DNA of 51,158 bases from Ceratorhiza oryzae-sativae (taxonomy: Eukaryota; Basidiomycota; Agaricomycetes; Cantharellales; Ceratobasidiaceae): the NCBI GenBank assembly GCA_030998015.1, contig JARWMV010000105.1:1-51158 (forward strand). The letters are read 5' to 3'. Both the position numbers and the translations under genes were made by a program. Below the pieces are notes generated by a model. It was given only the letters and a program-made list of their open reading frames with translations. It searched no databases and was not told where the DNA came from. Positions 28,230 to 38,710 of this stretch are shown here, in pieces. Position 1 is the stretch's first letter; each line of letters starts with the position of its first letter.

Positions 28230-28982
28230 CACATCCTCTACCCCCCCCAACATGCTGTAAGTCATTGGGGGGGGGCCCAGTGGAAATGGGTTGCTGCCCA
28301 CCAAACAATGCAGCGTAGCTGCACATGTTTGGGGGTCAGTAGAAACGCCTACTTTAGTCGGAGTCCACAGCGCAAAAACAACCGTGCCGTCAAAATGGGG
28401 TAGTTAGTGGAGTATGGTAAAATAGGTAAATAGATAAAATTACTTACCTTCTCTTTTATTCTTTTTAGGGTGAATATTTGATTTAAATTAAAAAGCTTAA
28501 CAAAGACGGTTTATAAAACATAGATTAAGCGTTAAATAAAATTTTAGGCTGGAATTAATTTATAGGAAGTATTAATTAAAATTAAACTTTTTTAGGTCCG
28601 AATTTCCTCCATTAAGTATAACTTCTTATGGTGTTTCACCAAAATGACTAATAATTTTACCCGAAGAACAATTCCGTAACGATGGATACATTTCAATTGT
28701 CCATCGTGAGAATCCCTAAACCAAGACTCAACATCTCGCCCAATTTCAAGCTCATAAATGTTTATTGAAGTCGTTTGTTAGGATAACTCCGCTCCCTGGA
28801 TCTCTAGAGATCCAGGAGGCGGATAATGCCCCCGCTCTATCGGCTAAAATCTTAGGTGTAACCCAAGATTTCAGCCGCCCTGCCTAGAGAACTGCGCTTT
28901 AGCGCACGTCTTGGCAGGGGTATCGATTAGCGGGGTACTGCTAAGCCCCCCATTTACAGTCACCAAGAATAAACCCTATAAT

Positions 28983-29146
28983 GCCCCCGCTCTATCGGCT
29001 AAAATCTTAGGTGTAACCCAAGATTTCAGCCGCTAAAGCGGAGGGTCAACGACCCGTGGGCATTGTTAACGAGGCCGCGTTCGCGGCGAGCCGCGCGCAC
29101 GCCAGGGCCGCCTTGGCAAGCCAAGGCGTTCGCAGGCGTGCACGGG
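28983..29146 (-). repeat. E4t element (copy B)
   Basis: Mirror of 8142-8305, with TAAT flanks. Confidence 0.9.
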
Positions 29147-29397
29147 TAATAAAAAATATAGATGGGGTAGTCAAATTATCAGTGTAAGTGGGAAGTTTTA
29201 CATTAGTTAAATTAAGACTCATTAAATTTAATTGTTCCGATAAAGATAGTTTTCTATTTACTCCATCTGCTGAAAGGTCATAAACAATGTGTGTAGCAAG
29301 AGCCAGTGAAAAAGGATCTAATTTTAAATTATTAGATGTTAAACGTCGTATGTCTGACAATTTTTGAAAAGCAATAAATTTTTCTCCATAAATATTA

Positions 29398-29606
29398 CCC
29401 GTGCACGCCTGCGAACGCCTTGGCTTGCCAAGGCGGCCCTGGCGTGCGCGCGGCTCGCCGCGAACGCGGCCTCGTTAACAATGCCCACGGGTCGTTGACC
29501 CTCCGCTTTATTACCCCTGCCAAGACGTGCGCTAAAGCGCAGTTCTCTAGGCAGGGCGGCTGAAATCTTGGGTTACACCTAAGATTTTAGCCGATAGAGC
29601 GGGGGC
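29398..29606 (+). repeat. E4t element (copy B)
   Basis: Mirror of 7682-7890. Confidence 0.88.
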
Positions 29607-29828
29607 CCGCGCGCGTTAGTTGCTGGTGGGACTTGTCCCACCAACCAACGTGAGCAATCGCAACCGTTTGCGATTGCTAGTGCGCGGCATAATATCGATA
29701 TTTAGCCGCCGGCTGAAAATGACGAACGGTCGTCATTTTCTACGAGGGAATCTTTATGGGAGGTAGCCTGGACCATGAGACTCATGGTCAAGGCTACCTC
29801 ATCTGAGGATTCCCTCTAACGCCGGCGG
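29607..29828 (-). repeat. E172 element, long form (copy B)
   Basis: Mirror of 7460-7681. Confidence 0.95.
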
Positions 29829-29996
29829 ATATTTAGAATAGGAATTAAGTATTGTATCCCAACTTTCAGAAGATAACCGTATAACCAATTTCCCGTGTTT
29901 ATTGACAGTTATGCCTAATGTACCTGTTTGCCCTAAAACATACCAAAGAGTTAGAAAAAATTCTAAACTTTGAGGTGATAGATTCTGATTAATAGC

Positions 29997-30210
29997 CCGC
30001 GCGCGTTAGTTGCTGGTGGGACTTGTCCCACCAACCAACGTGAGCAATCGCAACCGTTTGCGATTGCTAGTGCGCGGCATAATATCGATATTTAGCCGCC
30101 GGCTGAAAATGACGAACGGTCGTCATTTTCTACGAGGGAATCTTTATGTGAGGTAGCCTGGACTCATGGTCAAGGCTACCTCAACTGAGGATTCCCTCTA
30201 ACGCCGGCGG
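29997..30210 (-). repeat. E172 element, long form (copy B)
   Basis: Mirror of 7078-7291. Confidence 0.95.
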
Positions 30211-30339
30211 GCATAAAGTTATTACCTCTAATTCTACAAGAAATATGTCCTTCAGCTTGGAAAAATCCATTTGCTACTAAACGAAACTCTTCCGGATTAA
30301 AATTAGGAGGTAATTTGAAATTCGCAGGAACTCCTTCTC

Positions 30340-30386
30340 CCGCCGGCGTTAGAGGGAATCTGAAAGATTCCCTCTAACGCGCGCGG
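30340..30386. repeat. Miniature E172 (copy B)
   Basis: Mirror of 6902-6948. Confidence 0.85.
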
Positions 30387-30841
30387 GAGAAGGCGGTTCG
30401 TTTTTACATCGGTTTAATTGCTCACGTGCAGAAGAGATAGACAAATTGTTTTTATCGGTTGAATTGAAATTGGAAAATTCAGAATTTTGAGCATAGATTA
30501 AAATAAGAAATACTATTTCCGTAAAATCTTCCAGCCTTTATTGACTATATCTTATCTAAAAATTGAACCAGCAATTCTCAAATTTGGGCAATTGCTGTGC
30601 ACTAACCAGTCCGTAAGATTGAACCAGGAAAATTTTGTAATCTAGAGTTTTACGTATAGTCTATGAAGTTTTTTGACCGAGCAAAGCACGAGGCGCCTGA
30701 TTCCGAGCTCGCAATACCTCGGTAATGAAAAACTTGCTGGTTATCTTAAACAAGTTTTAAGATTTTTACTGTGAAATACAGTACTTAAACTACAAGACTT
30801 CCAAGCATACAGTAAAATTTATACAAACCACTAGAAGATTT

Positions 30842-30887
30842 AATTTGTTAGGGATAGATCGTAAAATTGCATAGTAAGGTAAAAGAT
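30842..30887 (-). CDS. cob: cob micro-exon (IR copy B)
   Basis: Identical to 6401-6446 (LLPYYAILRSIPNK). On this strand it is followed, 5.4 kb on, by the last exon at 25431. Confidence 0.93.
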
Positions 30888-31428
30888 CACATTTATAATA
30901 TAACCCCAAATTGGGGGTGTAGATTTGCCTGCGCAAATCACCCCCAATTTAGGAGTCCTCAGCGCTTAGGCCGCGCCTAAAGGCGCGATCAGAGAGTTGG
31001 AAATTATATATTATCCATTTTTGTTAATAAAATGGCTGGACTATTTCTTCATCCTCAATTTACAATTCCCCGCTAATCGATACCCCTGCCAAGACGTGCG
31101 CTAAAGCGCAGTTCTCTAGGCAGGGTGTAGATTTGCCTTCGCAAATCATCGATTAGTGGAGCCCTCCGCGCTTAGGCCGCCCTGCGGGCGATCAAAGAGC
31201 GCGGAGGGAAGGAGCTTTACGTATAGTCTCTTAGGGTACTACTATTAAACTGTAACAACAATTTTGCATTTATTATTGTATGTAAGTATAACTTTGTTCC
31301 CTGTTGATTATCCATTGTTACATTGTTAAGTTTTTATTTAGAATTAAATATTAACATCTTTAGGATTTTCCAACAAATAGTAAAGTTAATTTTTCATAAG
31401 ATTACTCTTAAGCGTGGCATCTTTACTT
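30888..31428 (-). other. cob group I intron 2 (IR copy B)
   Basis: Mirror of 5860-6400, with the E141 at 31068-31208. Confidence 0.85.
31068..31208 (+). repeat. E141 element (copy B)
   Basis: Mirror of 6080-6220. Confidence 0.92.
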
Positions 31429-31492
31429 ACCACTCAGGAACAATTGAGGCTGGAGTAGACATTGGATTTGCTGGGATATAATTGTCCGAGTG
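31429..31492 (-). CDS. cob: cob exon (IR copy B)
   Basis: Identical to 5796-5859 (HSDNYIPAN...PEW). Upstream on this strand no cob exon is found: the expected FHPFFTFKD exon is absent before nad4. Confidence 0.95.
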
Positions 31493-31587
31493 CATTTTAA
31501 TAAATACTTCTTCTAAAAAATGGTTTTGATTCGATTCGTGTTCTGCGAGGCCCCAGTCCAGGGGAATTAATAAATTTTAGTGATAGT

Positions 31588-31759
31588 CCGCGCGCGTTAG
31601 TTGCTGGTGGGACTTGTCCCACCAACCAACGTGAGCAATCGCAACCGTTTGCGATTGCTAGTGCGCGGCATAATATCGATATTTAGCCGCCGGCTGAAAA
31701 TGACGAACGGTCGTCATTTTCTACGAGGGAATCTTTAGGATTCCCTCTAACGCCGGCGG
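31588..31759 (-). repeat. E172 element (copy B)
   Basis: Mirror of 5529-5700. Confidence 0.95.
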
Positions 31760-32462
31760 AACTTTTTTCCTTGGGGTTAAATAAAGGGGCACCACTATTA
31801 ATGAATTTGTAAATTGTCACATCGGATAGACCAAAAAAAGCACATAGCTCAGATTTACTTGAAAAATATAGAGGTTTCATAGAATCTGTTTGTGAACTCA
31901 AAGCAAGTGTTTCTTTACTTTCAAAATATGGTGTTAACATGAAAAATTTAGCACTTGTAACCCATTGTTTATTAGATATAACTCCCGCGCGCGTTAGTTG
32001 CTGGTGGGACTTGTCCCACCAACCAACGTGAGCAATCGCAACCGTTTGCGATTGCTAGTGCGCGGCATAATATCGATATTTAGCCGCCGGCTGAAAATGA
32101 CGAACGGTCGTCATTTTCTACGAGGGAATCTTTAGGATTCCCTCTAACGCCGGCGGGCACCTTGATCTGAAAATTCATATAAAGGAGGTAGACTTAATAT
32201 ATCGATATTAGAGGCAGTAGACCCCCAATGATTGCAATGGCCCTAGTGCCATTACCCCCCCAAACAATGCAGCATAGCTGCATCAGTTTGGGGGGTCAAC
32301 TGGGGAAAATGTCCGACCCCGATTCATTCCGGATATTAGTTCTAATAAAAAGTTTTTACCCATGGTTGTTAAGTGTAGACCTCTAACTAGAACTTCAACC
32401 CCTTTTCTCCAATCTTGAAAGTCTAACTCTTTTATACTTAAAAATTTCAAGTCACTAAGAAA
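31760..32462 (-). pseudogene. Tail of cob intron-1 HEG (copy B)
   Basis: Mirror of 4826-5528. Confidence 0.7.
31985..32156 (-). repeat. E172 element (copy B)
   Basis: Mirror of 5132-5303. Confidence 0.95.
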
Positions 32463-32581
32463 GGGTATAAAGAAGTGATAAATGAAATAAACAAAATAAA
32501 AAAGTGGTTGATAAAGAGGGGTGGTTGATAAAGAGGGGTGGTTGATAAAGAGGGGTTAAAAGAGATAAAATTTTGAAACTT

Positions 32582-32753
32582 CCGCGCGCGTTAGTTGCTG
32601 GTGGGACTTGTCCCACCAACCAACGTGAGCAATCGCAACCGTTTGCGATTGCTAGTGCGCGGCATAATATCGATATTTAGCCGCCGGCTGAAAATGACGA
32701 ACGGTCGTCATTTTCTACGAGGGAATCTTTAGGATTCCCTCTAACGCCGGCGG
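32582..32753 (-). repeat. E172 element (copy B)
   Basis: Mirror of 4535-4706. Confidence 0.95.
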
Positions 32754-32791
32754 AGTACCTTTCCATTGTTCAATGTCCAAGTATTAAAATA

Positions 32792-33466
32792 TTAAAGACC
32801 TATCTTATGAACCCGTGCACGCCTGCGAACGCCTTGGCTCATATTGACCTTAAGGTCAATAATCAAGCCAAGTCGGCCCTGGCGTGCGCGCGGCGTCTGA
32901 TTCCGAGGTACCCTGGAACTTAAAGTTCCAGGGTACCTCGCAATACCTCGCCGCGAACGCGGCCTCGGTAACCAAACCCCTCGGGTCAACAGCATGTATT
33001 TATATATAAATACAATGCTGGTTGACCCTAAGCGGGGGTTTGAAGCATCACCCCGCTAATCGATACCCCTGCCAAGACGTCTTGGCAGGGGTAGGATTGT
33101 AAAATAGGTAATGATCTTCGTGGGATTACTATTCTAGCACCTCCATTATTTGTTTTATTCACTCGAGAATGCATGTAGATTTGGCGTCCCATCAATGGGA
33201 CACCAAATCATGCACTCTCGGCCGCGCCGGCCGCGCTGGGGACGCCCGAAATGCGATTTCCAAGCCCTACGGGCATCCATTCGGGCGGTCCCAGCGCGAC
33301 GGTATGTAGCATTCTAAATTCCATTTGCAATTTAGAGTATTCGCTAATAAGTTAACTTCTTCTAAAGTAAAACATTCTGTACAAAGAATAACCCTTTGGT
33401 CTGATTTATTGAAACTACCGTCATCACACAACCAAAAAGCTAAAGAATGAACTGTCAGTAACTCAT
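32792..33466 (-). pseudogene. C-terminal part of HEG-b (copy B)
   Basis: Mirror of 3822-4496. It lacks the N-terminal part because the IR starts at the E141 inside the gene. Confidence 0.78.
32812..33040 (+). repeat. E4t element (copy B)
   Basis: Mirror of 4248-4476, TGAA flanks. Confidence 0.9.
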
Positions 33467-33607
33467 CCCTCCGCGCTCTTTGATCGCCCGCAGGGCGGCC
33501 TAAGCGCGGAGGGCTCCACTAATCGATGATTTGCGAAGGCAAATCTACACCCTGCCTAGAGAACTGCGCTTTAGCGCACGTCTTGGCAGGGGTATCGATT
33601 AGCGGGG
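33467..33607 (-). repeat. E141 element at IR-B right boundary
   Basis: Mirror of 3681-3821. Confidence 0.93.
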
Positions 33608-33710
33608 TTCAGTTAAAAAATCCTTTTGATGATTTCCATCTGACTGTGGGAGGCCTGCCTCAGGCGATTTAGCGCATGTTAAAGGAATAATACTTAATAA
33701 CACACATTCT

Positions 33711-33882
33711 CCGCGCGCGTTAGTTGCTGGTGGGACTTGTCCCACCAACCAACGTGAGCAATCGCAACCGTTTGCGATTGCTAGTGCGCGGCATAATATC
33801 GATATTTAGCCGCCGGCTGAAAATGACGAACGGTCGTCATTTTCTACGAGGGAATCTTTAGGATTCCCTCTAACGCCGGCGG
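33711..33882 (-). repeat. E172 element at the nad4 3' end
   Basis: 172 bp. Provides the last 12 codons and the TAG of nad4. Confidence 0.95.
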
Positions 33883-35370
33883 GGAGGGGATTGTGTTAAA
33901 TAATAAAGATGTTACTGAAGTATGAAGAGATTCCAAAATTACATTAGGAAATATACCAAAAAATACTGTCGGAATCAAGAGAGAGATTAGTAACATAAAT
34001 TCTCTTCTATCCAAGTCTATCACAGGAACTAGGTAAGGTGAGAATTTCCCATAAGAAATTCTATTGTGGAACCAAATAGAATAACAAGCTGAAAGGACTA
34101 TAGTTGTAGCACCAATTACACCAGCAAGCGCATTTCTTTCAAAAATACCAATTAAAGATAGAAACTCCCCTATGAAATTAACAGTTAAAGGAATTCCGGT
34201 ATTTGCTATAGTAAAGATAAGAAAGAATACTACAAACAGAGGCATTGTTTGTGCTAATCCACGATAGTAATTTATAATTCTTGTATGATATCTATTGTAC
34301 AAGACACCACCTACTAGTATAAATAATGCTGGACTTACAAAACCATGTGCTAATGACAGCACAATAGCTCCTTCGATACCAATTATAGTGTTAGAAAATA
34401 GACCTAAAATTATTACTGCCATGTGCGCAACAGATGAATACGCTACTAATACTTTAGTGTCGTGTTGGATTATTGTAGCTAGAGAAGCATAAACTAAAGT
34501 GATTATTGCAATAGTTTGAACTAAAGGACCAAAATAATTACTTGCATCAGGTAAAAATGGTAGTAGTATTCTCATAATTCCATACACAGGGAATTTAAGT
34601 ATAATAGCAGCTAGTAAGATTGAAGCGGCTAAAGGAGCTTCACTGTGGGCTCTAGGTAGCCAAATATGGAACGGGTATAATGGAGTTTTTACAGCAAATG
34701 CTAAAAAGAACCCCAACCATAAATATTTTTGGCTTTCCAGACTTATGTTATTCATTGATAGAAGAGTAAAATCTGTAGAACCTACATTGTAATATATTAA
34801 CATTATAGCCAATAACATGAATAGAGATCCAGCTAAAGTATAAAGGAATAATAAGAAAGACGCTCTGATTCTAGCCTCACCTGCTCCCCAAATTCCTACA
34901 ATTAGGAATAAAGGAATTAATACACTTTCGAAGAAGATATAGAACAATAGAAGATCTAATACCACGAAAACTGCTATTTGAAGAGTTTCTAATACTAAAA
35001 AAGCAATTAAGAAGTATTTTAATCCTACTTTAATATCATGCCAATTAGATAAGATACAAATAGGTGTAATAAAGGTTGTTAGAAGAACAAAATATAGGGA
35101 GATACCATCGATACCTAAGTGAAAATGGCAAAAACTAATTTGTGTGAATTCTTCTTGAAATTGGTAATGACTAACACTTGAATCAAATTGAGCCCACATT
35201 ACCATTGAGATAATAAAATTAACTATAGATGTAAATAGAGCTAATTGTTTCATTCTGGCTTCAGAATTTAGGCCTAAATATCTAGCAAATGAAGAACCTT
35301 TTGCGTCAGTTGAAAAGGGTAAAAGGGCCGCAGCCCCCAGTAAAGGAATTATTAATAATAATTGTAACAT
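33844..35370 (-). CDS. nad4: NADH dehydrogenase subunit 4, C-terminus ending in a repeat
   Basis: 508-residue membrane subunit of the complex I proton-pumping arm, intron-free. Clear family marks: LGIDGISLYFVLLTTFITPI, FESVLIPLFLIVGIWG, VKTPLYPFHIWLPRAHSEAP (the conserved loop with the key Lys/His region), LAHGFVSPALFILVGG, and the C-terminal FFGIFPNVILESLHTSV. The ATG at 35368-35370 begins MLQLLLIIPLLGA, normal for nad4. Exactly 496 codons lie outside the E172 copy. The last 12 (PPALEGILKIPS) and the TAG come from it. Since family members end soon after ILDSLH-type motifs, the core is complete and the tail is probably tolerated. A duplicate of the start and leader lies upstream at about 37440-37735. 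Confidence 0.97.
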   Translation of the reverse strand: MLQLLLIIPLLGAAALLPFSTDAKGSSFARYLGLNSEARMKQLALFTSIVNFIISMVMWAQFDSSVSHYQFQEEFTQISFCHFHLGIDGISLYFVLLTTFITPICILSNWHDIKVGLKYFLIAFLVLETLQIAVFVVLDLLLFYIFFESVLIPLFLIVGIWGAGEARIRASFLLFLYTLAGSLFMLLAIMLIYYNVGSTDFTLLSMNNISLESQKYLWLGFFLAFAVKTPLYPFHIWLPRAHSEAPLAASILLAAIILKFPVYGIMRILLPFLPDASNYFGPLVQTIAIITLVYASLATIIQHDTKVLVAYSSVAHMAVIILGLFSNTIIGIEGAIVLSLAHGFVSPALFILVGGVLYNRYHTRIINYYRGLAQTMPLFVVFFLIFTIANTGIPLTVNFIGEFLSLIGIFERNALAGVIGATTIVLSACYSIWFHNRISYGKFSPYLVPVIDLDRREFMLLISLLIPTVFFGIFPNVILESLHTSVTSLLFNTIPSPPALEGILKIPS

Positions 35371-35537
35371 AGTTTTAATTTTTATATATTTTCGGCTTAA
35401 GCCGAAACAAAATATCTAAGGATTAAAATTTTATTTTTAAAGAAAAGAACAAGAAACAAATCTTGGGGGGGGTTGAAATTATGCAAAATTAAATGAAACA
35501 AACAAAAGATTTTTGAGTTTTAGATCGACTACAAACT
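35371..35537 (-). promoter_or_regulatory. nad4 leader
   Basis: AT-rich, contains the palindrome ttcggcttaagccgaa (35390-35405) and caagatttgtttctt. Both are repeated before the HEG at 37476, suggesting a transcription or processing signal. The precise role is unknown. Confidence 0.4.
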
Positions 35538-35709
35538 CCGCGCGCGTTAGTTGCTGGTGGGACTTGTCCCACCAACCAACGTGAGCAATCGCAACCGTTT
35601 GCGATTGCTAGTGCGCGGCATAATATCGATATTTAGCCGCCGGCTGAAAATGACGAACGGTCGTCATTTTCTACGAGGGAATCTTTAGGATTCCCTCTAA
35701 CGCCGGCGG
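35538..35709 (-). repeat. E172 element
   Basis: 172 bp, replaces the end (HKIGL) of HEG-j after PPMMR. Confidence 0.95.
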
Positions 35710-36017
35710 GCGCATCATAGGGGGCAGTATGGGTCCTATTAAGCCCTGCCTGGGCAACTGCGCTTTAGCGCACGTCTTGGCAGGGGTAGATTGTAGAATC
35801 GCTAATTTTCTTTGTGGTATAACAATTCTATAACCACCATTTGAAGCTTTTTTTTTGTAACTCTCTAAATCCCATTTGTCATTTAAAACATTGATTAATA
35901 GTTCAACTTCTTTTATTGTAAAAGATTCTGTACAAAGAATGACTCTTTTAGTTGATTTATCAAAACTACCATCAGCGCAAATCCAATAGGCTAAAGACTT
36001 AGTTGTGAATAAGTCAC

Positions 36018-36158
36018 CCCTCCGCGCTCTTTGATCGCCCGCAGGGCGGCCTAAGCGCGGAGGGCTCCACTAATCGATGATTTGCGAAGGCAAATCTACA
36101 CCCTGCCTAGAGAACTGCGCTTTAGCGCACGTCTTGGCAGGGGTATCGATTAGCGGGG
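36018..36158 (-). repeat. E141 element
   Basis: 141 bp in HEG-j after PTNI. The flanks 'ata g' and 'gt gac' join as I-G-D-L, the same codon position as the E141 at 3681 in HEG-b. Confidence 0.93.
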
Positions 36159-36685
36159 CTATGTTAGTTGGAATGAATTTTTTACCCTCGAAATAAAACA
36201 AACTCCCGAGCGTAGATCGCGCCTTAGCGCGGCCCACGCTCGGGCAGCGCCTAACGATCGGGATGATTTCCGTAGACCCCCAACAATTGACCCCCAATAC
36301 GTTGGCCCGTAGGGCGTGCCTTACAGGCTTGGTAACGCATTGGGAGGCCATTGCATTATTGGGGGGCGGATGCCCCTCAAACAATGCAGCGTAGCTGCAC
36401 ATGTTTGGGGGGCAGTAGGGAAATCGACGCCCGATCGTTGGGGTCATAAAACTCGTTAAAACAAGGTAAACTCCGCTCCCTGGATCTCTAGAGATCCAGG
36501 AGGCGGGGTATAAAATCTCATAGAACTATGTTTTTTTTCTTTTAAAGAAATAAAATTTGTCTTGGGGTTTGAACCACAATACTCTTTAAATAAATTCTCA
36601 GCGCTCTTTGATCGCCCGAAGGGCGGCCTAAGCGCTGAGAACTCTAAATACCCCGCCAATGTTCCATTGGCGGATTTGCGAAGGC

Positions 36686-36897
36686 CCGCGCGCGTTAGTT
36701 GCTGGTGGGACTTGTCCCACCAACCAACGTGAGCAATCGCAACCGTTTGCGATTGCTAGTGCGCGGCATAATATCGATATTTAGCCGCCGGCTGAAAATG
36801 ACGAACGGTCGTCATTTTCTACGAGGGAATCTTTCGGTCCAGCAAGATTTATAAATTTATAAATCTTGCGTGGAAGGATTCCCTCTAACGCCGGCGG
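36686..36897 (-). repeat. E172 element with AT-rich apex insertion (212 bp)
   Basis: Apex of hairpin 1 holds ggtccagcaagattta/taaatcttgcgtggaa instead of the gaggtagcc unit. Confidence 0.95.
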
Positions 36898-37087
36898 TCT
36901 ATTTGGGGTCTTGTAAATGGCCCTGCCTGGCAACTGCGCTTTAGCGCACGTCTTAGCAGGGCTTGAGTAAATAATCTTTGTGTATAGTACTTTGTTTAAA
37001 CTGCAATCTAGCATTTCTAGAAGCTTTTTGTTTTTGAGCATAAAGGTCAACCAATAAAAGGCCCCGCGGCAGTACCCTGTCGTCAGC

Positions 37088-37259
37088 CCGCGCGCGTTAG
37101 TTGCTGGTGGGACTTGTCCCACCAACCAACGTGAGCAATCGCAACCGTTTGCGATTGCTAGTGCGCGGCATAATATCGATATTTAGCCGCCGGCTGAAAA
37201 TGACGAACGGTCGTCATTTTCTACGAGGGAATCTTTAGGATTCCCTCTAACGCCGGCGG
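37088..37259 (-). repeat. E172 element
   Basis: 172 bp in HEG-j. Confidence 0.95.
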
Positions 37260-37476
37260 GCTGTAAATTCCGGGCTCACTGAAAAGGGGGTTTGCTCAGT
37301 TTTGGTAAACGGCTTGATGCTTTTTCATCACGCGGAGCAACAGGTACCCTTAACAGGCAAGTTAGCGGGTTGAATAGTTCACTAAAGTTAACTAAACCAA
37401 ATCCAATTGGCTGAATATAAACGTCAATAATATAAACTGCTCCAATTAAAGGTACTATTAATAATAATTGTAACAT

Positions 37477-37804
37477 AGTTGTAACTTGTATATATTTTCG
37501 GCTTAAGCCTAAACAAAATATCTTATGAGGATACTGGGCGGCTGTTTTCCTCTTCTGATCAACTAAGATGACACAGAAGGGAATATGGTCAACCTTCCGG
37601 TCAACAGAGTTGACACGAGAAGGTGAAACATATTAAAGAAAAACTGGGTCTAAGGGCAGGAAAACCCTTAATATAAAAAAACTCATAATTTAAAGGAAAA
37701 AGAACAAGAAACAAATCTTGGTGGGAAGGGGTGGGTAGCCTAATTACTTAGCCTCAAGGCTAGGGCCGCCCAAAATGTTTAGAGACCTATCTTATATAGC
37801 ATTA
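37477..37804. other. Duplicated nad4 leader and spacer
   Basis: tatattttcggcttaagcc (37481-37507 region) and aagaacaagaaacaaatcttgg (about 37699) match the nad4 leader at 35380-35465, here split by about 190 bases of other DNA. Confidence 0.65.
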
Positions 37805-37945
37805 CCCCGCTAATCGATACCCCTGCCAAGACGTGCGCTAAAGCGCAGTTCTCTAGGCAGGGTGTAGATTTGCCTTCGCAAATCATCGATTATTGGAGCC
37901 CTCCGCGCTTAGGCCGCCCTGCGGGCGATCAAAGAGCGCGGAGGG
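37805..37945 (+). repeat. E141 element
   Basis: 141 bp with one arm change (attatt). Confidence 0.92.
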
Positions 37946-38387
37946 TAGATGGAATAATATTTTTTAATAACCCCAAGGATGCTTGTCTTCCGACAAGCAT
38001 CCTTAGGAGTCCCCTGCCGCCTACGGCCGCTTTACCGATCTACCGGCAAAAATCCAAAGCGCCACCTGCCGGACAAGCCCCCCAATAAGGTAATGGCCCC
38101 CCCAATGCGTTGTAACGCATTGGGAGGCCATTGCCTTGTTGGGGGTCTCCTGCCTTGTTGGGGGTCTCCTTGTTGGGGGTCTACTGCCCCTCAAACATGT
38201 GCAGCTACGCTGCATTGTTTGAGGGGCATCCGAGCAGGTAACGCGAGGTTATACTTTGGTATACCTAGGGCAGGGGAGGCTTGTCAGGCTTGTACAATTG
38301 GTACACTTTTTTGGGGAATTCTAACCCCTATTTTTCCTGGAGAAATATAGGAGCCATTACCATTTTTATTTATGGTACAATTTATAT
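37946..38387. other. Palindrome-rich spacer
   Basis: Contains aaggatgcttgtc/gacaagcatcctt, several E6t-type ccccaata/ttggggg hairpins with a short tandem 'ccttgttgggggtct', and cccctatttttcct (38325-38338). No gene seen. Confidence 0.55.
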
Positions 38388-38459
38388 CGGACAGGTTCGA
38401 TTCGAACGAACAAGATCTTACTCCCAAAGTAAGCAACAGGCCAATTTGTTTTCTATCCG
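38388..38459 (-). tRNA. trnP: tRNA-Pro (UGG)
   Basis: 72 nt. Acceptor CGGATAG/CTGTCCG (one T-G). D stem AACA/TGTT. Anticodon stem CTTAC/GTAAG with loop TTTGGGA. T arm GTTCG-TTCGAAT-CGAAC. Confidence 0.93.
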
Positions 38460-38710
38460 TTTATTTACTTTAGTACCCCAAAATGTTTCTGGGCAACCCC
38501 CTGTCGTGGCTTGTATTAATACATGCCACGACAGTATAAATCCTGAATAGTTTTTGGGTGATTTATCATTTTTTTTGCTAGCCCCTTCGCGTTCATCTAA
38601 AAATTATGGGGTTCCTCAAATTTGATTATTTGTATAACAATATATTTAAGGGATTCCCATAATTGTGGTAAGAGGGACCCCAGAACTTAAGGGTTTGCAG
38701 ACAAATCAAA
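38460..38710. other. AT-rich spacer
   Basis: Contains the hairpin gtcgtggcttgtattaata/catgccacgac. No gene seen. Confidence 0.5.

Larger units (their letters stand above)
28592..30518 (-). pseudogene. HEG-c front part, copy B
   Basis: Mirror of 6770-8696. On this strand it is colinear with its tail at 25826-25458, separated by HEG-d and the IR boundary. Confidence 0.78.
26304..33609 (-). repeat. Large inverted repeat, copy B (7.3 kb)
   Basis: Reverse complement of 3679-10983. One difference found: an extra G near 26966 (gtgcggcggc against gtgcgcggc). Its left junction (26303/26304) continues HEG-d into its natural end and cob intron 3 into its last exon, so this junction looks native. Confidence 0.95.
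35710..37476 (-). pseudogene. LAGLIDADG HEG fused to a duplicated nad4 start (HEG-j)
   Basis: From 37476 the first 13 codons, MLQLLLIVPLIGA, copy the nad4 start. The frame then turns into the HEG N-terminal region (YIQPIGFGLVNFSELFNPL). After E172 (37088-37259) come LLVDLYAQKQKASRNARLQF, a small palindrome, E172 (36686-36897), FKEYCGSNPKTNFISLKEKK, cttggatctctagagatccagg and E6t-type clusters, and SLFYFEGKKFIPTNI. E141 (36018-36158) is followed by GDLFTTKSLAYWICADGSFD (motif 2), FTIKEVELLINVLNDKWDLE, RIVIPQRKLAILQS and LIGPILPPMMR. It lies immediately upstream of nad4 on the same strand, so it appears to have entered nad4 near codon 13, with the leader and start regenerated downstream. Confidence 0.78.

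Noticed and set aside
33844..35370. UAG read as leucine (as in some chytrid mitochondria)
   Set aside because: nad4 ends sensibly at TAG within a repeat, no conserved Leu position needs TAG, and no tRNA-Leu with a CUA anticodon was found here. It cannot be excluded from this window alone.
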